From Piscicola geometra (Eukaryota > Annelida > Clitellata > Hirudinida > Piscicolidae): a DNA stretch of 64,000 nucleotides. The translations under genes were made by a program, and so were the position numbers. Positions 42,801 through 53,561 of this stretch are shown here, one piece after another. The stretch lies in assembly GCA_943735955.1 (NCBI GenBank), contig OX030970.1, positions 3,293,105 through 3,357,104 of the forward strand, in the 5' to 3' direction. Under the pieces are notes generated by a model that ran no database searches, was not told where the DNA came from, and saw only the letters and a list, made by a program, of their open reading frames with translations. Within the stretch, counting starts at the first letter, position 1. Each line of letters begins with the position of its first letter.

Positions 42801-45800
42801 CACCCATCACTCCACTCACCCATCACTCCACTCACCCATCACTCCACTCACCCATCACTCCACCCTCATTCACTCCACTCACCCATCACTCCACTCACCC
42901 ATCACTCCACTCACCCATCACTCCGCCCACCTACACTCCACTCACCCATCACTCCACTCACCCATCACTCCACTCACCCATCACTCCACTCATTCATCAC
43001 TCCACTCACCCATCACTCCACTCGCCCATCACTCCACTCACCCATCACTCCACTCACCCATCACTCCACTCACCCATCACTCCGCCCACCTACACTCCAC
43101 TCACCCATCACTCCACTCACCCATCACTCCACTCACCCATCACTCCACTCACCCATCACTCCACTCTCATTCACTCCACTCACCCATGACTCCACTCACC
43201 CATCACTCCACTCACCCATCACTCCACTCACCCATCACTCCACTCACCCATCACTCCACTCACCCATCACTCCACTCACCCATCACTCCACTCACCCATC
43301 ACTCCACTCACCCATCACTCCACTCACCCATCACTCCACTCACCCATCACTCCACTCACCCATCACTCTACTCAGGTGTGCAGCGGAGTTGGGAGTGAAG
43401 GAGGCGATGGTGACAATGGCCTCAATCTACTTCGACCTGCCCAGGGAACTGCTCGTCAACGTCACTGTCCAGGTGGGTGATGATGATTTTGATGGGGGGG
43501 GTGATGATGATGAGGGGGTGGTGATGATGATGAGGGGGGTGATGATGATGATGATGAGGGGGGTGGTGATGATGATGATGAAGTGGTGATGATCATGATG
43601 GTTTTGTAGTGGGTCTTCCATTCAGTAACATCTTCATTTCATTTTTTCCCACTTATTTCATCTCTCACTCCCTCATCTCTTTCATTCCCTCATCTCTCAT
43701 CATTCTTTCATCCCAACTTTCCACCTTCTACCATCCATACTCCCGCTTTCATACCCTTTCCATTCCTGCTTCCACCACCACCTTCTCGCACCCCTGCATC
43801 TATCCATCCTTCTCACATCCCACTCCAACCCTAAACCCCTCCCTCCACTCAAAACTCCACCTCCAACCACCCTTCAAACCACTCTTTCTCCCCCCCCCCC
43901 CACTCCAGAAATCTCCAGAGACGACGCTGAAGGGGGAGGAGTACCTGCTGATGGCTGCAGGGGCGGGTGACAGGGGCGCCATGATCTACCTGGCCAGGGC
44001 CTACGAGACCGGGCAGGGTCTGTCCACGGATTGGTTCGTTTGGTTTTGGGGGGGGGTGGATTGGTTGGTGGTTTGATTGGTTTTTTGGGGGGTGGATTGG
44101 TTGGTGATTTGATTGGTTTTGGGGGGTGGATTGGTTGGTGGTTTGATTGGTTTTGGGGGGTGGATTGGTTGGTGGTTTGATTGGTTTTGGGGGGGTGGAT
44201 TGGTTGGTGGTTTGATTGGTCTTTTGGACTGATTGGTTGGTTGGTGGATTTTGGTTCGTTGGTTGATTTGGTTGTTGGAGTTGTTGTTTGGGGTGCATTG
44301 GCTGATTGGAAGGGGTGAAAGTTTGTTTGGTTGATCCATCTTTTCTTCCACAACCTCCCCTCAATTACAACCACTTCCCCTCATTCCACACATCACTATT
44401 TTCCTTCTCTCACTCAAGCCCCCCCCCCTCAACATCCTTCCTCCCCACCCCCCTCAACTTCCTTCCTCCCCAATCCCCTCAACATCCTTCCTCCCCACCC
44501 CCCCTCAACTTCCTTCCTCCCCACCCCCTCAACATTCTTCCTCCCCACCCCCTCAACTCCCTTCCTCCCCACCCCCTCAACTCCCTTCCTCCCCACCCCC
44601 TCAACATCCTTCCTCCCCACCCCCTCAACTTCCTTCCTAGCCACCCCCACAACTTCCTTCCTCCCCACCCCCTCAACTTCCTTCCTCCCCACCCCCTCAA
44701 CATCCTTCCTCCCTACCCCCCTCAACTTCCTTCCTCCCCACCCCCTCAACTTCCTTCCTCCCCACCCCCTCAACTTCCTTCCTCCCCACCCCCTCAACTC
44801 CCTTTCTCCCCACCCCCTCAACATTCTTCCTCCCCACCCCCTCAAATCCCTTTCTCCCCACCCCCTCAACTTCCTTCCTCCCCACCCCCTCAACATTCTT
44901 CCTCCCCACCCCCACAACTTCCTTCCTCCCCACCCCCTCAACTTCCTTCCTTCCCACCCCCTCAACATCCTTCCTCCCCACCCCCTCAACATTCTTCCTC
45001 CCCACCCCCACAACTTCCTTCCTCCCCACCCCCTCAACTTCCTTACTCCCCACCCCCTCAACTTCCTTCTTCCCCACCCCCAGAACTTCCTTCCTCCCCA
45101 CCCCCTCAACTCCCTTCCTCTCCACCCCCTCAACTTCCTTCTTCCCCACCCCCACAACTTCCTTCCTCCCCACCCCTCAACTTCCCTCCTCCCCACCCCC
45201 TTAACTTCCCTCCTCCCCACCCCCTCAACTTCCTTCCTCCCCACCCCCTCAACTTCCCTCCTCCCCACCCCCTCAACTTCCTTCTTCCCCACCCTCTCAA
45301 CTTCCTTCCTCCCCACCCCCACAACTTCCTTCCTCCCCACCCCCTCAACATCCTTTCTCCCCACCCCCTCAACTTCCTTATTCCCCACCCCCTCAACTTC
45401 CTTCCTCCCCACCCCCTCAACTTCCCTCCTCCACACCCCCCTCAACATCCTTCCTCCCCACCCCCTCAACTTCCTTCCTCCCCACCCCCTCAACTTCCTT
45501 CTTCCCCACCCCCACAACTTCCTTCCTCCCCACCCCTCAACTTCCTTCCTCCCCACCCCCTCAACTTCCTTCCTCCCCACCCCCTCAACTCTCTTCCTCC
45601 CCATCCCCACAACTTCCTTCCTCCCCACCCCCCTCAACTTCCCTCCTCCCCACCCCTTCAACTTCCCTCCTCCCCACCCCCTCAACTCCCTTCCTCCCCA
45701 CTCCCTCAACTTCCTTCCTCCCCACCCCCTCAACTTCCTTCTTCCACACCCCCCTCAACATCCTTCCTCTCCACCCCCTCAACTTCCTTCTTCCCCACCC

Positions 45801-48015
45801 CCACAACTTCCTTCCTCCCCACCCCTCAACTTCCCTCCTCCCCACCCCCTTAACTTCCCTCCTCCCCACCCCCTCAACTTCCTTTCTCCCCACCCCCTCA
45901 ACTTCCCTCCTCCCCACCCCCTCAACTTCCTTCTTCCCCACCCTCTCAACTTCCTTCCTCCCCACCCCCACAACTTCCTTCCTCCCCACCCCCTCAACAT
46001 CCTTTCTCCCCACCCCCTCAACTTCCTTATTCCCCACCCCCTCAACTTCCTTCCTCCCCACCCCCTCAACTTCCCTCCTCCACACCCCCCTCAACATCCT
46101 TCCTCCCCACCCCCTCAACTTCCTTCCTCCCCACCCCCTCAACTTCCTTCTTCCCCACCCCCACAACTTCCTTCCTCCCCACCCCTCAACTTCCTTCCTC
46201 CCCACCCCCTCAACTTCCTTCCTCCCCACCCCCTCAACTCTCTTCCTCCCCATCCCCACAACTTCCTTCCTCCCCACCCCCTCAACTTCCCTCCTCCCCA
46301 CCCCTTCAACTTCCCTCCTCCCCACCCCCTCAACTCCCTTCCTCCCCACTCCCTCAACTTCCTTCCTCCCCACCCCCTCAACTTCCTTCTTCCACACCCC
46401 CCTCAACATCCTTCCTCCCCACCCCCTCAACTTCCTTCCTCCCCACCCCCTCAACTTCCTTCCTCCCCACCCCCTCAACTTCCTTCTTCCCCACCCCCAC
46501 AACTTCCTTCCTCCCCACCCCTAAACTTCCTTCCTCCCCACCCCCTCAACTTCCTTCCTCCCCACCCCCTCAACTCCCTTCCTCCCCATCCCCACAACTT
46601 CCTTCCTCCCCACCCCCTCAACATTCTTCCTCCCCACCCCTTCAACTTCCGTCCTCCCCACCCCCTCAACTTCCTTCCTCCCCACCCCCTCAACATCCTT
46701 CCTCCCCACCCCCTCAACATCCTTCCTCCCCACCCCCTCAACTTCCCTCCTCCCCACCCCCTCAACATCCTTCCTCCCCACCCCCTCAACTTCCCTCCTC
46801 CCCACCCCCTTAACTCCCTTCCTCCCCACTCCCTCAACTCTCTTCCTCCCCACCCCCTCAACTTCCCTCCTCCCCACCCCTTCAACTTCCCTCCTCCCCA
46901 CCCCCTCAACTCCCTTCCTCCCCACCCCCTCAACATCCTTCCTCCCCACCCCCTCAACATCCTTCCTCCCCACCCCCCCAACTTCCCTCCTCCCCACCCG
47001 CACAGCAAATCAGCAAAGAAAGCGGTAGAATGGTACGAAGGGGTGTTGGAGATGCAGTGTGAGGATGAGGTGGGTGAATTCGACCCCCTCATCCACACTC
47101 CCCCCCACTCCATCCTCGCCACCCTCGCCTCTCTATACGCTTGTGGGGGTGCTGATCTGGTGGCAGACCCTGAACGCGCTGGTTTGCGGGTGGGGGTTGG
47201 GGGGGTTAGTTGGGCTGGTTTGGGGGGGCGGGGATTGGGAGGGTTAATTGGGCTTGTGTTGGGGGATGAAAAGGGGTTTATTCAACTTGTTGTGGGGGAG
47301 GAAGGGACGGGATGTTGGGTTGGGTTAATTGAGTTTTTTTGGAAACGGAAGGAGGGTGTTGTGAAGGAAAGAGGTTGGCCTAAGGGATTTTTTAATCCAT
47401 CCTCTTGCCACCCACCATCGCATCCACCCAACCTTGCAACCCTCCAACCTACCCTCCATCACCCCACCCACCCTCCATCACCCCACCCACCCTCCATCAC
47501 CCCACCCACCCTCCATCACCCCACCCACCCTCCATCACCCCACCCACCCTCCATCACCCCACCCACCCTCCATCACCCCACCCACCCTCCATCGCCCCAC
47601 CCACCCTCCATCGCCCCACCCACCCTCCATCGCCCCACCCACCCCCCATCGCCCCACCCACCCCCCATCGCCCCACCCACCCTCCATCGCCCCACCCACC
47701 CCCCATCGCCCCACCCACCCCTCATCGCCCCACCCACCCCCATCATCCCATCCACCCCTCATCGCCCCACCCACCCCTCATCGCCCCACCCACCCCCATC
47801 ATCCCATCCACCCCCCATCACCCCACCCACCCTCCATCGCCCCACCCACCTACCCATCGCTCCACCCACCCCCCATCGCCCCACCCATCTACCCACCCAC
47901 CCACACAGCTGAGCTATACAACAGGGCGGCAGAAGAGGCGACAAAGGCGCTGCAAGGCAGACTAGCCACCAAGTACTACTCACTGGCTGAAGAAGCCCTC
48001 GCTATGCAGGAATAG
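20146..48015 (+). CDS. EEF2K: Eukaryotic elongation factor 2 kinase (15 unique exons, five present twice in the assembly)
   Basis: eEF2K is the calcium/calmodulin-dependent alpha-kinase that phosphorylates eEF2 and slows translation elongation in the cytoplasm. Exons: 20146-20754, 20959-21060, 21337-21456, 21749-21786, 22230-22322, 22662-22746, 23191-23379, 23641-23898, 26551-26979, 27610-27735, 28058-28149, 29407-29503, 29940-30064, 47006-47181, 47909-48015. All phases agree and give 881 residues (human about 725). Order: acidic N-terminus; calmodulin-binding helix around DAWKKAYRL; alpha-kinase core with YVAK (Lys 312), [17 protein letters not shown] (Asp 430 and 440) and the zinc motif HSHQCNPIC; regulatory loop; SEL1-like helical repeats; conserved C-terminal [19 protein letters not shown]. 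An in-frame TAA just upstream supports the start at 20146. The extra length lies in low-complexity segments (N-terminal exon, Gly-rich insert, His/Gly/Ser loop). Exons 39569-44033 are second copies and cannot be added in frame. Confidence 0.95.
20959..21060 (+). CDS. EEF2K: eEF2K exon 2: calmodulin-binding region
   Basis: Codons read [20 protein letters not shown] then [14 protein letters not shown]. The Trp-containing basic amphipathic helix corresponds to the EAWKHAIQKAKHM calmodulin-targeting motif of human eEF2K. Phase 0 at both ends. Confidence 0.85.
21061..21336 (+). repeat. intron with ATCC and CA repeats
   Basis: Directly after the donor there are CCATCCATTCATC-type repeats. The distal half is a (CA)n-rich tract (21228-21328) up to GGCACAG. 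The antisense of the CA tract gives Cys/Val ORFs that are not genes. Confidence 0.8.
21337..21456 (+). CDS. EEF2K: eEF2K exon 3: start of the alpha-kinase domain
   Basis: Forty codons: [20 protein letters not shown] then [20 protein letters not shown]. It matches DPWAEFHLEDIATERATRHRY of vertebrate eEF2K closely. Confidence 0.95.
21457..21748 (+). other. intron with GGTGGGGTGG 5' half
   Basis: About 130 bases of GGGTGGGGTAGGGTGAGGTGG-type sequence follow the donor. The 3' part is AT-rich and ends AAATACAG. This is an exception to the C-rich acceptor rule. Confidence 0.7.
21749..21786 (+). CDS. EEF2K: eEF2K exon 4: glycine loop start
   Basis: A 38-bp exon encoding [12 protein letters not shown] plus two bases of the next codon. 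It corresponds to PFGRGAMRECFR in vertebrate eEF2K, part of the nucleotide-binding N-lobe. The donor is AT|GTGAGG and the split codon completes to Ile with the next exon. Confidence 0.9.
21787..22229 (+). repeat. intron with (GAT)n, CATC-rich and (CA)n repeats
   Basis: (ATG)n follows the donor (21792-21835), then G-poor CATCCA and CCCCC tracts, then a (CA)n run of about 115 bases (22111-22228) that forms the acceptor context. The GAT and ATC parts are complementary. Confidence 0.8.
22230..22322 (+). CDS. EEF2K: eEF2K exon 5: catalytic-lysine strand
   Basis: Encodes [20 protein letters not shown] followed by [14 protein letters not shown] carries the ATP-contacting lysine of the alpha-kinase fold (residue 312 in this model). 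The exon ends with two bases of an Arg codon completed by the next exon. Confidence 0.95.
22662..22746 (+). CDS. EEF2K: eEF2K exon 6
   Basis: Encodes [20 protein letters not shown] then SRHNPPKK, almost identical to the [27 protein letters not shown] helix of vertebrate eEF2K. Confidence 0.95.
22747..23190 (+). repeat. intron with GGTGGTG 5' half and CCACCACCA 3' end
   Basis: Some 330 bases of GTGGTGGTGTGGTAGG-like sequence follow the donor. After 23090 the strand switches to C/A/T, ending with CCCCACCACCACCACCACCA just before ACATAAAAG. The two ends are directly complementary over at least 18 bases. Confidence 0.85.
23191..23379 (+). CDS. EEF2K: eEF2K exon 7 with Gly-rich insertion
   Basis: Sixty-three codons begin [11 protein letters not shown] and end [31 protein letters not shown], matching the kinase core. 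Between them lies an insert of Asp/Arg/Ala and seven consecutive Gly codons written as GGTGGTGGTGGCGGTGGTGG, where vertebrates have a short ELKDRPGKPLF linker. The insert resembles the GGT repeats of neighbouring introns. Confidence 0.93.
23641..23898 (+). CDS. EEF2K: eEF2K exon 8: alpha-kinase catalytic and zinc motifs
   Basis: Eighty-six codons carry [52 protein letters not shown] and [14 protein letters not shown]. The two Asp of VVDI and TDPQ are the catalytic and metal positions. QIH, SHQC and C473 supply the His/His/Cys/Cys zinc site of alpha-kinases. The exon has strong GC-rich third positions, unlike the surrounding introns. Confidence 0.97.
23899..26550 (+). repeat. intron 8: GTTGTTG 5' segment and 18-bp CTCTTCCTCCAACCACCC array
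   Basis: Bases 23899-24130 are GGTTGTTGTTGGTTG-type. From about 24236 to 26510 an 18-bp unit CTCTTCCTCCAACCACCC repeats about 125 times, with occasional 19-bp CTCTCAACC variants, up to the acceptor CCCCATAG. The multiple-of-three unit leaves six frames open in long stretches (Ser/Asn/His/Pro forward; Glu/Trp/Leu or Arg/Lys/Gly in reverse), none plausible as protein. TTGG in the 5' half pairs with CCAA in the 3' half. Confidence 0.9.
26551..26979 (+). CDS. EEF2K: eEF2K exon 9 (first copy): regulatory loop
   Basis: 143 codons start [20 protein letters not shown] and end [25 protein letters not shown] fits the position of the activating threonine after the kinase domain (AKTIL in human), and SESDDDGY and YSESEDS resemble regulatory serine clusters. 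The centre is a long His, Ser and Gly low-complexity stretch ([10 protein letters not shown] and eleven Gly). A second copy at 39569 has the same length and about fifteen substitutions. Confidence 0.85.
26980..27609 (+). repeat. intron 9 (first copy): GTGGTGTGG to CAACCAACC
   Basis: About 200 bases of GTGGTGTGGTTGTGG repeat after the donor. The last 200 bases are CAACCAACAAACCACCCCCC-like up to CCACCACAG. The copy at 39998-40837 is 840 bp against 630 bp here, the excess being in the C-rich half. Confidence 0.85.
27610..27735 (+). CDS. EEF2K: eEF2K exon 10 (first copy)
   Basis: Forty-two codons in phase 0, [20 protein letters not shown] then [22 protein letters not shown]. It aligns with the segment before VHLAMVRYHEGGRF in vertebrate eEF2K. 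The second copy at 40838 differs by one silent base. Confidence 0.85.
27736..28057 (+). other. intron 10 (first copy)
   Basis: A short G-rich start (GTTTGGCGGGGGTGACG) is followed by C/A/T-rich CATCCATCCCTCAACC repeats up to the acceptor CAACAG. The same intron is 1164 bp in the second copy (40964-42127) because the CATCCCTCAACCATCC array is far longer there. Confidence 0.8.
28058..28149 (+). CDS. EEF2K: eEF2K exon 11 (first copy): SEL1-like helix
   Basis: Encodes [20 protein letters not shown] then [10 protein letters not shown] plus two bases. It matches VHLAMVRYHEGGRF, the start of the C-terminal helical repeats that recruit eEF2. The copy at 42128-42219 is identical. Confidence 0.92.
28150..29406 (+). 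repeat. intron 11 (first copy): 15-bp and 16-bp arrays
   Basis: A short GTGGGTTGTGGTGGTAGTGG start is followed by about 40 copies of the 15-bp unit CTCATTCACTCCACT (28345-28945) and then about 28 copies of the 16-bp unit CACTCCACTCACCCAT (28946-29400). In the second copy (42220-43375) the same two units are interspersed instead of block-arranged. Confidence 0.9.
29407..29503 (+). CDS. EEF2K: eEF2K exon 12 (first copy): SEL1-like repeat
   Basis: Completes an Arg codon, then [20 protein letters not shown] and [12 protein letters not shown], aligned with AANLGELEAIVGLGLMYSQLPHHIL of vertebrate eEF2K. Identical at 43376-43472. Confidence 0.93.
29504..29939 (+). other. intron 12 (first copy)
   Basis: GATGATGATG with G-runs (29510-29630) gives way to T/C-rich sequence and a C14 tract before CACTCCAG. 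It has the same length (436 bp) in the second copy. Confidence 0.8.
29940..30064 (+). CDS. EEF2K: eEF2K exon 13 (first copy): SEL1-like repeat
   Basis: Encodes [40 protein letters not shown] and D plus TG of a Cys codon. [24 protein letters not shown] is a textbook SEL1-type motif and matches AAEAGDRQSMILVARAFDSGQNLS. The TG end is completed by the C at 47006, not by the A at 39569. Confidence 0.95.
30065..33800 (+). repeat. intron 13, first copy (truncated by gap): G-rich 33-bp repeat then 24-bp C-rich array
   Basis: A G-rich unit of about 33 bp (GGGGTGGATTGGTTGGTGG then TTTGATTGGTTTT) repeats about five times at 30078-30250. From about 30450 to the gap there are roughly 139 copies of a 24-bp unit, CCCCCTCAACTTCCTTCC then TCCCCA. 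The array is cut by the N-gap, so its true length is unknown. Confidence 0.92.
33801..34000. other. 200-N assembly gap
   Basis: Exactly 200 N. The left contig ends inside the 24-bp array that belongs after exon 13, and the right contig begins inside the 18-bp array that belongs before exon 9. The join is therefore out of order relative to the gene, as expected if two overlapping haplotype contigs were scaffolded end to end. Confidence 0.97.
34001..39568 (+). repeat. intron 8 array, second copy (5' end missing)
   Basis: More than 5.5 kb of the CTCTTCCTCCAACCACCC family with many 19-bp CTCTTCCTCTCAACCACCC variants. It is the same repeat as in 24236-26510 but over twice as long and richer in the CTCAACC variant. 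It ends at the acceptor TCCCACAG of the second exon 9 copy. Confidence 0.92.
39569..39997 (+). CDS. EEF2K: eEF2K exon 9, second copy
   Basis: Same 429-bp length and boundaries as 26551-26979, with about fifteen substitutions. These change Ser to Ala in KDSGDH, Thr to Asn in ATTNHH, His to Pro and Leu to Phe in [10 protein letters not shown], and one Gly to Ala in the Gly run. The reading frame is intact. Most likely the other allele. Confidence 0.85.
39998..40837 (+). repeat. intron 9, second copy
   Basis: GTGGTGTGGTGTGCTTGTGG repeats at the start and a CAACCAACAAACCACCCCCC array at the end (about 40480-40790). The layout is the same as 26980-27609 with a longer C-rich part. Confidence 0.85.
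40838..40963 (+). CDS. EEF2K: eEF2K exon 10, second copy
   Basis: Identical protein to 27610-27735 with one synonymous change (CAA to CAG). Confidence 0.85.
40964..42127 (+). repeat. intron 10, second copy: CATCCCTCAACC array
   Basis: After a short G-rich start, a roughly 20-bp unit ATCCCTCAACCATCCCATCC with variable CATCC insertions repeats across about 950 bp. A ~190-bp block around 41516-41655 recurs at about 41700-41840 and 41993-42115. The allelic copy is only 322 bp. Confidence 0.85.
42128..42219 (+). CDS. EEF2K: eEF2K exon 11, second copy
   Basis: Sequence identical to 28058-28149. Confidence 0.88.
42220..43375 (+). repeat. intron 11, second copy
   Basis: The 15-bp CTCATTCACTCCACT and 16-bp CACTCCACTCACCCAT units of intron 11 are here mixed together, with two insertions of CCGCCCACCTACA. 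It ends at CTACTCAG. Confidence 0.88.
43376..43472 (+). CDS. EEF2K: eEF2K exon 12, second copy
   Basis: Sequence identical to 29407-29503. Confidence 0.88.
43909..44033 (+). CDS. EEF2K: eEF2K exon 13, second copy
   Basis: Identical to 29940-30064. This copy is followed by an unbroken intron leading to exon 14, and its TG end joins in phase to the C at 47006. Confidence 0.9.
44034..47005 (+). repeat. intron 13, second copy (complete): G-rich start, 24-bp array
   Basis: The G-rich 33-bp repeat (44046-44230) and about 107 copies of the CCCCCTCAACTTCCTTCC/TCCCCA unit (44429-46995), ending at CCCGCACAG. Inside the array a block of about 660 bp repeats: 45060-45740 resembles 45720-46400. Confidence 0.9.
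47006..47181 (+). CDS. EEF2K: eEF2K exon 14
   Basis: Reads [38 protein letters not shown] and [20 protein letters not shown]. It matches DWLEALHWYNTALEMTDCDEGGEYDG and the YGLEKDPQRS region of the vertebrate protein. The donor is G|GTTTGC, phase 1. Confidence 0.93.
47182..47908 (+). repeat. intron 14: G-rich start, 19-bp CCCTCCATCACCCCACCCA array
   Basis: GGGTGGGGGTTGGGGGGGTT-type sequence (47182-47260) is followed by a mixed segment and then about 24 copies of CCCTCCATCACCCCACCCA and its CATCGCCC variants (47450-47900), ending at CCACACAG. Confidence 0.88.
47909..48015 (+). CDS. EEF2K: eEF2K exon 15: conserved C-terminus
   Basis: Completes an Ala codon, then [20 protein letters not shown] and [14 protein letters not shown], stop. 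It matches the conserved vertebrate tail DLYTQAAEAAMEAMKGRLANQYYQKAEEAWAQMEE, which is needed for eEF2 phosphorylation. The stop TAG is the first unit of a TAG microsatellite. Confidence 0.95.
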
Positions 48016-48062
48016 TAGTAGTAGTAGTGGTAGTAGTAGTAGTAGGAGTAGTAGTAGTAGTG

Positions 48063-48115
<53 letters not shown>

Positions 48116-48167
48116 TGTAGTAGTGGTAGTAGTAGTAGTAGCAGTAGTAGTAGTAGTAGTGGTTATG
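48012..48167 (+). repeat. (TAG)n microsatellite overlapping the eEF2K stop codon
   Basis: TAG repeats with a few TGG, GAG and TTG interruptions start at the stop codon itself and fill the first 150 bases of the 3' untranslated region. Confidence 0.95.
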
Positions 48168-48339
48168 GCGATGATGATGAGGAGGATGGCGGTAATGATG
48201 TTCAAGAGACTACATTGTGAATGAAACAACAGTTATGGGAGAGTGTTCAAGTAATTAAGGTGGTTAATGAGTCAATAAGGTGGCTAATCAGTTAATTAAG
48301 TGGGCCAGAGTTAATTGGAAGTGGGAATCGCTACAAAAA

Positions 48340-48450
48340 AACTGTTACGTAAGCTAGCAACAACAACAACAACTGTTACTCATGTTAGCAACAACAACAA
48401 CAACTGTTACTCATGTTAGCAACAACAACAACAACTGTTACATAAACAAG
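48340..48450 (+). repeat. 34-bp tandem repeat, three copies
   Basis: AGCAACAACAACAACAACTG followed by TTACTCATGTT repeats three times with a degenerate start and end. Confidence 0.85.
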
Positions 48451-48508
48451 CATTCGCTGCGTTTTGCTATCAATAGATTGTAGTGGCTTGATAATGATCC
48501 TGTCATTC

Positions 48509-49992
<1,484 letters not shown>

Positions 49993-50150
49993 CATACATA
50001 CATACATACATACAACATACATACATACATACATACATACATACATACATACAAACATAAGTACATACATATATACATACATACATACATACATACATAC
50101 ATACATACATACCTACATACATACATATATAAAAAAATACATACATACAA
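49993..50150. repeat. (ACAT)n microsatellite
   Basis: Tetranucleotide ACAT/CATA repeat of about 35 units with single-base interruptions. Confidence 0.95.
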
Positions 50151-50309
50151 AAATACATATATAATAAAATCCATTAATATATTCATACATTTTTATAGTG
50201 TGTATGTGTTGCTTAAAAGTGTTGTCATAACTACATGACTTGTTATAGAGTGATTGCAGAAATGGTTGCTTTCTATTAAAGTTTATACGGTGTTCAATGA
50301 GTGAGAGTT

Positions 50310-50310
<1 letters not shown>

Positions 50311-50398
<88 letters not shown>

Positions 50399-50525
50399 TT
50401 ACTACTACTGCTACTACTACTAACACCACCACTAATACCACTACTACTACTACCACCACCACTTATACTACTACTACAACTACTACTAATACTACTACTA
50501 CTACTAATACCACTACTACTGCTGA
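50311..50525. repeat. (ACT)n microsatellite
   Basis: ACT/CTA trinucleotides, pure for about 85 bases and then interrupted by ACC and AAT units. Confidence 0.95.
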
Positions 50526-50629
50526 CTTGATTATTGTTACCCAAATGTCATTAGGCTAAAAAGGTTTTTGACTGAATCGCAGTTTCACGTGATGGTCAGG
50601 TAGCAAAGTGAAATCAAATCTTTTCAGCC

Positions 50630-50701
50630 ATGAACCCCGCCGGACAACCACTACATTATGCTTCTGGACCTCCCATCAAAACTACCACGTTTCACCAGTA
50701 G
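50630..50701 (+). other. 23-codon small ORF in a GC-rich island
   Basis: ATG at 50630 opens MNPAGQPLHYASGPPIKTTT then FHQ and TAG. The piece is GC-richer than its flanks and follows a pyrimidine tract plus CAG, so it could be the start of a plus-strand gene. It could equally be part of the 3' region of the minus-strand gene next to it. Product unknown. Confidence 0.2.
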
Positions 50702-50719
50702 ACCACCATCGCAACCACC

Positions 50720-50927
50720 CCCACCCTTCATCACAACCTCCACAACACCCTCCACCACAACCCCCTCTATCACAACCTCCACCACAACCTCCATAACACC
50801 CTCCACCACAACACCCTCCACCACAACCTCCACAACACCTTCCACCACAACCTCCTCAACCCCCTCCACCACAACCTCCACAACCCCCTCCATTCTCCAT
50901 CACAACATCCACAACCCCTCCATCATC
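50720..50927. repeat. CACAACCTCCAC-type minisatellite
   Basis: About 12-bp units (ACCACAACCTCC with CACAACACCCTCC variants) on the plus strand, immediately downstream of the stop of the minus-strand gene. Confidence 0.85.
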
Positions 50928-50929
50928 CA

Positions 50930-53561
<2,632 letters not shown>

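Noticed and set aside
26551..44033. True in-gene duplication of the SEL1-like region of eEF2K
   Set aside because: Joining the two exon sets creates an immediate TGA and a frame shift, and the contig order at the N-gap is inconsistent with the gene.
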